DNA of 58,515 nucleotides, taken from an uncultured Pelagibacteraceae bacterium. Its GTDB lineage: Bacteria; Pseudomonadota; Alphaproteobacteria; Pelagibacterales; Pelagibacteraceae. The stretch spans positions 1-58,515 of the forward strand of contig CACIXF010000005.1 in NCBI GenBank assembly GCA_902590535.1. The letters run 5' to 3'. Each line of letters begins with the position of its first letter. The first letter of the stretch is position 1. This document shows positions 53,058-58,515 of this stretch, piece after piece. The translations under genes and the position numbers were made by a program. The notes beneath the pieces were generated by a model. The model ran no database searches, was not told the origin of the DNA, and was given only the letters and a program-made list of their open reading frames with translations.

Positions 53058-53078
53058 CTAAACAAAATTCATAACAAA

Positions 53079-54206
53079 ATGTCTGAAAAAGCAAAAAGCA
53101 TTTCATCAAAAAAAACTTCTGGTCAAGACGAAAGACTAAAAGAGGTTTCTAAATTAAGATTACTTTTAAATAGACCTGAATTAGGAGCTGTTGGTGGCGC
53201 AATTTTAGTATTTATATTTTTTGGAATAGTAGCGGGTGACACTGGAATGTTTAGTGCTTATGGAACTCTTAACTTTTTAGATGTCTCTGCAAATTTAGGA
53301 ATAATTGCAATTGCAGCAGCAATGCTAATGATTGGTGGAGAATTTGATTTATCAATTGGATCAATGATTGGTTTTGCAGGAATATGTATAGCAATTCCTG
53401 CTATTTATTGGGGTTGGCCTTTATGGATAAGTATAATTTTTGCTTTTGCAATGGCAGTATTAGTTGGTTATTTCAATGGTATCCTTGTTGTTAAAACAGG
53501 ACTTCCATCTTTTATCGTAACTCTAGCGATGTTGTTTATTTTAAGAGGAGCAACATTAGCAATCACAAGATTAATTACGGGAAGAACTCAAGTTCCAGGT
53601 TTAAGAGTTTTAATTGAGAATGATCCAATCGCATGGATGTTTGCAACTGATACATTTAAATGGTTATTTACATGGTTGGGTTCAATGAATTTAATTGCAT
53701 TAAGAACTGATGGAACTCCATTAGCTACTGGTATTCCTCCATCAGTAATATGGTTTATTGCAGCTACACTTTTTGCAACATGGATATTAATGAAGACTAG
53801 ATATGGAAACTGGATTTTTGCATCAGGAGGAGACAAAAACGGTGCAACAAATGTTGGTGTGCCTGTTGGCAGAGTGAAAATAAGTTTATTTATTGGTACT
53901 GCAGTTGCAGCCACAATTTTTGCAACTATTCAAGTTTTAGACGCTGGTTCAGCAGATACTATGAGAGGAAATTTAAAAGAGTTAGAAGCAATTGCAGCAG
54001 CAGTTGTTGGCGGTTGTTTGCTAACCGGTGGGTACGGTTCTGCAATTGGTGCAGCTTTTGGAGCATTAATATTTGGAACTGTATCAATGGGAATATTTTA
54101 TACAGACGTTGATACTGATTGGTTTAAAGTATTTTTGGGAGCAATGATGTTGATTGCTGTGGTCTTTAATAATTATATAAGAAAAAGAGTAACAGAGAGT
54201 AAATAA
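53079..54206 (+). CDS. Sugar/inositol ABC transporter permease (FrcC/RbsC-like)
   Basis: 375 residues with about ten membrane helices after a 25-residue basic cytoplasmic start. [20 protein letters not shown] and [20 protein letters not shown] are the family's motifs, and [20 protein letters not shown] lies near the C terminus. A hydrophilic stretch in the middle (about residues 165-215) is longer than in RbsC, as in FrcC. Its last base is the first base of the ATPase ATG. Confidence 0.92.
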   Translation: MSEKAKSISSKKTSGQDERLKEVSKLRLLLNRPELGAVGGAILVFIFFGIVAGDTGMFSAYGTLNFLDVSANLGIIAIAAAMLMIGGEFDLSIGSMIGFAGICIAIPAIYWGWPLWISIIFAFAMAVLVGYFNGILVVKTGLPSFIVTLAMLFILRGATLAITRLITGRTQVPGLRVLIENDPIAWMFATDTFKWLFTWLGSMNLIALRTDGTPLATGIPPSVIWFIAATLFATWILMKTRYGNWIFASGGDKNGATNVGVPVGRVKISLFIGTAVAATIFATIQVLDAGSADTMRGNLKELEAIAAAVVGGCLLTGGYGSAIGAAFGALIFGTVSMGIFYTDVDTDWFKVFLGAMMLIAVVFNNYIRKRVTESK

Positions 54207-54997
54207 TGTCAGAAAATTTAATAGAGTTTAACAACATTAGTAAATTTTTTGGAAAAGTAATTGCTCTTAAAGATGTCACTATGAAATTAAAAAAAGGTGA
54301 GATCATGTGTTTACTTGGTGACAATGGTGCTGGAAAATCTACATTGATTAAAACTTTAGCTGGTGTTCATAAACCAGATGAAGGTGAGATAGTAATCGAA
54401 GGTAAAAAAACTGTTTTTGACTCACCAAAAGATGCTTTGGATATGGGTATTGGAACAGTTTACCAAGACTTAGCTTTAGTTCCATTAATGAGTGTTACAA
54501 GAAATTTTTTTATGGGAAGAGAACCATTAAAAGGACTGCCTTTTTTAAAAACTTTTGATATTGAAAAAGCAAATCAAATTGCTGCTGAGAGAATGGGTCA
54601 AATTGGAATTGACGTAAGAGATCCTTCACAAGCTGTAGGAACAATGTCTGGAGGTGAAAGACAATGTTTAGCAATATCAAGAGCTATATATTTTGGAGCA
54701 AAAGTTTTGGTTTTAGATGAACCAACTTCTGCATTAGGTGTTCATCAAGCATCAATGGTTTTAAAATATGTTGTAAAAGCAGCCTCACAAGGATTAGCTG
54801 TAATTTTAATTACACATAACGTTCATCATGCATATCCAGTTGGAAATAGTTTTACAGTTTTAAATAGAGGTAAAAGTTTAGGAACTTTTAATAAAAAAGA
54901 TATTAGTCGTGAAGAGCTTTTAGGGATGATGGCTGGTGGTGAAGAGCTTGATAAGCTTGAAGTTGAACTTGAAGAAATGAATAGGATTAACAATTAA
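54206..54997 (+). CDS. Sugar/inositol ABC transporter ATP-binding protein (FrcA-like)
   Basis: 263 residues, one ATPase domain. Walker A is GDNGAGKST, the Q-loop TVYQDLALV, the signature MSGGERQCL, Walker B LVLDEP and the H-loop LITHNVHHA. Single-domain as in alphaproteobacterial FrcA. Its stop interlocks with the stop of the convergent oxygenase gene. Confidence 0.92.
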   Translation: MSENLIEFNNISKFFGKVIALKDVTMKLKKGEIMCLLGDNGAGKSTLIKTLAGVHKPDEGEIVIEGKKTVFDSPKDALDMGIGTVYQDLALVPLMSVTRNFFMGREPLKGLPFLKTFDIEKANQIAAERMGQIGIDVRDPSQAVGTMSGGERQCLAISRAIYFGAKVLVLDEPTSALGVHQASMVLKYVVKAASQGLAVILITHNVHHAYPVGNSFTVLNRGKSLGTFNKKDISREELLGMMAGGEELDKLEVELEEMNRINN

Positions 54998-55833
54998 TCT
55001 AAAGCTTCATATAGTGTAGGGAACATTTCTCCATCAACAGGATCTCCATTTTTATAACCTGCTTCTTGCATAGCTTTCCTGTAATTAAAACTTGTCCAGT
55101 CTCCATCATAACTGATTTTTGCATCCTCTTTGGAAACTCTTAAGGTGTATCTACTTAAAGTTTTATCAGGAATGCTCTCATTCAAACTTCCATGAAGTGT
55201 TCTCATATCAAAAACTACTGCATCCCCTAATTCACAATCCCATTGTAAAAACTCATATTTATCTTTATTTCCTAAAATATCTGGAGGTAATTCATATTTT
55301 TTTCCATTAACTAAACATTCATTACCTTCAATTTTGTGCCCATCCTTAAACAAAACTCTCAAAAAAAATTTATTCCATAAATGTGAGCCTCTCACCCAAA
55401 CAACTCCCTCATTTTTTTTTGTTGGTTGAAGTGGAAGCCACAAAACACACATTGTTCCATCCATATCGAAATAACTAATATCGTGATGAAAAGGTGTTGA
55501 AGATTTTGATCCTGCCTCTCTTAAAAACCAATTATCCATTACTAAATTAATTTTTTTTGCAGACATTAATTCTGCAGCTATCTGTGCATATGGAGATTTA
55601 TAAACAAATTCTTTAAATTCGGGAATTAGATGCCAAGTCCAGTAATCCTCAAGGTAAGCTGGAACATTTTTTTTAGTTGTGTGAGATTTAAATCTAGGAC
55701 TAGGGTTAGAAATATCTTTTTCTATACCTGTCTTAAGTTTATTAATCCAATTAATATCGAACTTGTTTTCTAGAAATACTGCGCCATCTTCTTTAAATTT
55801 TTTTATTTCATTTTCTGTAAGAATTTTGTTCAT
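54994..55833 (-). CDS. Phytanoyl-CoA dioxygenase (PhyH) family oxygenase
   Basis: 279 residues. [20 protein letters not shown] provides the His-x-Asp iron site, [16 protein letters not shown] the distal His, and [13 protein letters not shown] the 2OG-binding Arg region. Probable hydroxylase of a small molecule. It stands alone on the minus strand; start at ATG 55833. Confidence 0.85.
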   Translation of the reverse strand: MNKILTENEIKKFKEDGAVFLENKFDINWINKLKTGIEKDISNPSPRFKSHTTKKNVPAYLEDYWTWHLIPEFKEFVYKSPYAQIAAELMSAKKINLVMDNWFLREAGSKSSTPFHHDISYFDMDGTMCVLWLPLQPTKKNEGVVWVRGSHLWNKFFLRVLFKDGHKIEGNECLVNGKKYELPPDILGNKDKYEFLQWDCELGDAVVFDMRTLHGSLNESIPDKTLSRYTLRVSKEDAKISYDGDWTSFNYRKAMQEAGYKNGDPVDGEMFPTLYEALD

Positions 55834-55984
55834 AATAATAAAAGTTAAGTTTTATAGTATTTTAATGCATTAAAGTGTCTAGTAATAGTTGAAATTATTA
55901 TATTTAAAATCCACATAACTAATATTTGATTTTTTCATTAATTGTTTTTCTTCTATAATGTTACTTTATAAGAAGGAGGTAACT

Positions 55985-56311
55985 ATGGCTAAATTTATAG
56001 TAATGGGCAATTATACAGCTCAAGCTTTTAAAGGATTTATTGGTAATCCAGACCAAGACAGAGCTGCAGCTGCTACTGCTTTATCAGAGGCAGTAGGAGG
56101 AAAAATGGAGTCTTTTATGATCACAAGAGGAGCTTATGATTTTGTTGGAGTTGTGAGTGGTGATATTGGATTTGAAGGCGCAGCAGCAGTTAAGCTAGCA
56201 GTTGAAGCTTCTGGAGCTATAACAAATTTTACCATATTAGAGGAAATGGATATGGGTAAAGCTGCAGGCATGGCATCAAAAGCTATGGCTAATTATAAAC
56301 CAGCAGGTTAA
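55985..56311 (+). CDS. GYD-domain protein
   Basis: 108 residues starting at MAKFIVMGNYT. This ATG follows AAGGAGGTAACT, an unusually complete Shine-Dalgarno site for this genome, which decides the start over an ATG at 55958. FMITRGAYDFVGVVSGD holds the GYD motif, and the fold is the ferredoxin-like dimeric alpha-beta domain of PF08734. Function unknown; the composition is Ala/Gly-rich, in contrast to its Lys/Asn-rich neighbours. It precedes moaA by 62 bases that form a long hairpin. Confidence 0.85.
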   Translation: MAKFIVMGNYTAQAFKGFIGNPDQDRAAAATALSEAVGGKMESFMITRGAYDFVGVVSGDIGFEGAAAVKLAVEASGAITNFTILEEMDMGKAAGMASKAMANYKPAG

Positions 56312-56320
56312 AGCTAGATT

Positions 56321-56373
56321 TTAAGTTAATTCTATCATGATTAATTTTATTAATTATGATAGCTTTAACTTAA
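56321..56373 (+). promoter_or_regulatory. 25-base-pair hairpin abutting the moaA start codon
   Basis: The left arm at 56321-56345 starts TTAAGTTAA and contains CTATCAT; the right arm at 56349-56373 contains ATGATAG and ends TTAACTTAA. The arms pair at 22 of 25 positions around a 3-base loop. The right arm ends directly at the moaA ATG. It could terminate GYD transcription, or hold the moaA start in a structured leader. Confidence 0.6.
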
Positions 56374-57366
56374 ATGAAAATATTAAGAGATAGTTTTGGT
56401 AGGTCTTTTCCTTATATAAGACTTTCGATTACCGATGTATGTAATTTTAAGTGTGGGTATTGTTTACCTAATGGTTATCAAGTTGATAAGAGTGATAATA
56501 GAAAATTTCTTCACTTAGAGGAAATCAGACGTCTAGCAAAAGTTTTTTCAAAATTGGGTGTATGCAAAATTAGACTTACTGGAGGCGAACCAACTGTAAG
56601 AAAAGATTTTTTTGATATAATCAAGATCTTAAAAAATGAAGCTGGAATAAAAAAAGTTGTAATTACCACAAACGGTTATCATTTAGATGAAAAAGCAAAG
56701 ATGTTAGCAGATAGTGGCTTAAACGGTATTAATATTAGCATTGATAGTCTAGATAGAAATATATTCAAAAATGTTACAGGTCATGATCGATTACCAGAGA
56801 TTTTAAAAGGAATTAACATCCTTCAAGATTTAAATTTTGAAAATATTAAGATTAATGCAGTTCTTTTAAATGGAATAAATGCATCAGAAAAAGATTTTGA
56901 GTCTTGGGGAGAATTTATAAAAAAAAACAAAGTGGATTTTCGATATATAGAACTAATGCAAACAGGCGATAACCTAGATTATTTTAAAAAATATCATGTA
57001 TCTTCAAAAATTTTCAAAGATTACTTAAATAAAAATAATTGGATTTATCAAACCTTAGGTAAAGATGCAGGGCCGTCACTAAATTATATCAATCCAGAAT
57101 ACAAAGGGAAATTTGGAATTATAGCGCCCTACTCTAAAGATTTTTGTAGAAGTTGTAACAGATTAAGAATTACATCAAGAGGAGATCTTAGATTATGCCT
57201 GTTTGGAAATACTGGAATAAGTATAAGACATTTATTACAAAAAGATGATCAAATTGAAGAATTACAAGACCTTATAATGGGTCAAATGAAATTTAAAAAA
57301 GAATCTCACCATTTAGAACTAGGCGAAACTGGTTTCACTAAAAATTTATCTACCACGGGTGGCTAA
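56374..57366 (+). CDS. moaA: GTP 3',8-cyclase MoaA
   Basis: 330 residues, full length. The radical-SAM cluster motif is CNFKCGYC, the SAM-binding region RLTGGEPTVRKDF, and the second 4Fe-4S site CRSCNRLRI with a third Cys in LRLCLFG. The protein ends in the conserved Gly-Gly (STTGG) that is part of the active site. It converts GTP to 3',8-cyclo-7,8-dihydro-GTP, the first step of molybdopterin synthesis. The stop and the moaC ATG share a base (TAATG). Confidence 0.96.
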   Translation: MKILRDSFGRSFPYIRLSITDVCNFKCGYCLPNGYQVDKSDNRKFLHLEEIRRLAKVFSKLGVCKIRLTGGEPTVRKDFFDIIKILKNEAGIKKVVITTNGYHLDEKAKMLADSGLNGINISIDSLDRNIFKNVTGHDRLPEILKGINILQDLNFENIKINAVLLNGINASEKDFESWGEFIKKNKVDFRYIELMQTGDNLDYFKKYHVSSKIFKDYLNKNNWIYQTLGKDAGPSLNYINPEYKGKFGIIAPYSKDFCRSCNRLRITSRGDLRLCLFGNTGISIRHLLQKDDQIEELQDLIMGQMKFKKESHHLELGETGFTKNLSTTGG

Positions 57367-57914
57367 TGTCAAAATTAAAAATTATAAATCAAGAAGAACT
57401 TAAAGATTGGGCGAAAGAAATATTTCAAAAAAACTCTTTCAATATGGTTGATGTGTCTTCAAAAAAAGAAACTTTTAGAAGAGCACTTGCGTCAGGTAAA
57501 ATTTATGTTGGAAAAGAGGTTTTTGATCTAATTAAAAATAAGAAGATGCCTAAAGGAGATCCTATTACTTTAGCTGAGGTATCAGCTGTGTTGGGTGTAA
57601 AAAAAACAAGTGAACTTATTCCTCTATGTCACCCACTTCCAATTGACCATACGGCTACTAAAATAATTATGAATGAATTAGACAGTTCATTAGAAGTTTT
57701 TTGCGTAGTTTCTGCAGTAGCAAAAACAGGTGTTGAAATGGAAGCTATAATGGGTGTTAACTCTGCCTTAATCACAATTTATGATTTAAGCAAAATAGTA
57801 AATCCACATCTTAAAATTGATAATGTAAAATTATTAATTAAAGAAGGTGGAAAAAGTGGATTATGGAAAAACCCTGATGGTCTCCCAGATTTTTTAAAAA
57901 ATATTTTTCAATGA
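57366..57914 (+). CDS. moaC: Cyclic pyranopterin monophosphate synthase MoaC
   Basis: 182 residues. FNMVDVSSKKETFRRALASG is the N-terminal motif, and TSELIPLCHPLPIDHTATKI holds the active-site His and Cys region, followed by KTGVEMEAIMGVNSALITIYD. It converts the MoaA product into cyclic pyranopterin monophosphate. Its stop overlaps the moaD start by 4 bases. Confidence 0.95.
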   Translation: MSKLKIINQEELKDWAKEIFQKNSFNMVDVSSKKETFRRALASGKIYVGKEVFDLIKNKKMPKGDPITLAEVSAVLGVKKTSELIPLCHPLPIDHTATKIIMNELDSSLEVFCVVSAVAKTGVEMEAIMGVNSALITIYDLSKIVNPHLKIDNVKLLIKEGGKSGLWKNPDGLPDFLKNIFQ

Positions 57915-58180
57915 AAATATCAGTTGAACTATTTGGCGCAGCTAGAGAATTTAGTACTAAATCCCATTTAGACTTTGAATTAATTGAAAATTCCTCAATA
58001 AAAGATCTTAGAAACCACATGATAGAGTTTATTGATATAAAATTTAAAGGAAATGAAACTTTTAAAAAAATTATTAAATCATCAGCTTTTTGTTCTTCTG
58101 ATGATAAAATTGTCTCAGACAATTATAAAATAGTTAAAAAACAAAACTTTAGCATTATACCTCCTATAGGAGGCGGTTAA
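57911..58180 (+). CDS. moaD: Molybdopterin synthase small subunit MoaD
   Basis: 89 residues of the ubiquitin-like ThiS/MoaD fold, ending in PPIGGG; the C-terminal Gly-Gly is thiocarboxylated to deliver sulfur to the pterin. SVELFGAAREFSTKS is the N-terminal strand. It overlaps moaC by 4 bases and shares its last base with the moaE ATG. Confidence 0.93.
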   Translation: MKISVELFGAAREFSTKSHLDFELIENSSIKDLRNHMIEFIDIKFKGNETFKKIIKSSAFCSSDDKIVSDNYKIVKKQNFSIIPPIGGG

Positions 58181-58515
58181 TGCTACATACTAAAATTATT
58201 GATGCTTCAAAAAAAGAGAAGATAGAAATTTCAAAAGCAGAAAATTTTTTAAATCAATCGAAATTTGGCGCTGTAATATATTTTGTTGGGACTGTAAGAG
58301 ATTTAAATGAAAATAAAACAGTTACTGGTATTACCTATGATGCCAAAGAAAGTATGGTTATAAAAAGTTTTGAAGAAATTTATGAAGAAGCCGATAACAA
58401 GCTAAATATTAGAGAAAAAGCAGTATTTATTGAGCATGTTAAAGGATATGTAGGTTTAAAAGAAAAAAGCATCATTATTGGTGTAGCTTGCAAACATAGG
58501 GATCAAGCTTTTGTA
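58180..58515 (+). CDS. moaE: Molybdopterin synthase large subunit MoaE, 3' truncated by the window edge
   Basis: 112 residues are visible from the ATG at 58180 to the end of the window, with no stop. SKFGAVIYFVGTVRDLNENK is the MoaE N-terminal motif, and GVACKHRDQAF at the right edge holds the conserved active-site His-Arg. It forms the synthase with MoaD and inserts the two sulfurs. Last gene of the visible moaACDE operon. Confidence 0.93.
   Translation, partial: MLHTKIIDASKKEKIEISKAENFLNQSKFGAVIYFVGTVRDLNENKTVTGITYDAKESMVIKSFEEIYEEADNKLNIREKAVFIEHVKGYVGLKEKSIIIGVACKHRDQAFV

Noticed and set aside
1..58515. Search by eye for tRNA, rRNA, CRISPR arrays, insertion sequences and attachment sites
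   Set aside because: No cloverleaf with T-loop, no spaced direct repeats, no transposase or integrase and no terminal inverted repeats were found.

Overview
This 58.5 kb window looks like a chromosomal segment of a marine SAR11 (Pelagibacterales) alphaproteobacterium or a very close relative. The DNA is strongly AT-rich, genes are packed with gaps of a few bases or short overlaps, and nutrient uptake is dominated by binding-protein-dependent transporters. The thiamine-type sodium symporter behind a TPP riboswitch (about 9934-9997) and the DmdA-like aminomethyltransferase are also typical of that group. No rRNA, tRNA, CRISPR array, transposase, integrase or phage gene was recognised. The assignment rests on gene content and composition, not on a database search.

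Layout. 1-10.9 kb holds mixed housekeeping and envelope genes: a 5'-truncated FtsX/YbbP-type ABC permease, a carbonic-anhydrase-like protein, a SOUL protein, two GNAT-like proteins, a TauE exporter, a DmdA-like protein, an ABC-2 exporter pair, a thioredoxin-like protein, the riboswitch-controlled ThiV-type symporter and a pentapeptide-repeat protein. 10.9-17.9 kb is a minus-strand sugar operon: an MsmX/Gts-type ABC transporter, an SDR, an aldose 1-epimerase and a Gfo/Idh/MocA dehydrogenase. 18.1-23.8 kb is a tripartite tricarboxylate transporter (TctCBA) with an SDR and a ROK kinase, and a divergent PdxA-family dehydrogenase. 23.8-28.8 kb is a ribose-type ABC transporter with a FucU-like mutarotase, a ribokinase and an SDR. 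28.8-55 kb is a long catabolic block: IolD, IolE and IolG-like enzymes, several Gfo/Idh/MocA and 2-hydroxyacid dehydrogenases, an aldehyde dehydrogenase with an HpcH/HpaI aldolase, divergent PanB-like and PanE-like proteins, a DUF1907 putative hydrolase, a MarR-like regulator, three non-haem iron/2-oxoglutarate oxygenases, a TRAP transporter, and a second ribose/inositol-type ABC transporter. A di-haem peroxidase and a Sel1-like protein are inserted in it. 55.9-58.5 kb returns to core genes: a GYD-domain protein and the moaA-moaC-moaD-moaE molybdopterin operon, which runs off the right edge.

How the parts work together. The middle of the window (about 10.9-55 kb) imports and oxidises sugars, sugar acids and cyclitols: four binding-protein transporters for sugars or sugar acids plus a TRAP system feed dehydrogenases, kinases and aldolases. 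The most interesting unexplained signal is a 23-bp palindrome (consensus close to TTATGTATA-N5-TATACATAA) found four times, always in promoter regions: between iolD and the aldehyde dehydrogenase, between the DUF1907 and PanE-like genes, before the TRAP binding protein, and before the inositol-type ABC binding protein. It defines a putative regulon, possibly controlled by the MarR-like protein encoded between two of the sites. Rho-independent-type hairpins directly after several binding-protein genes suggest that binding proteins are made in excess over their membrane partners.
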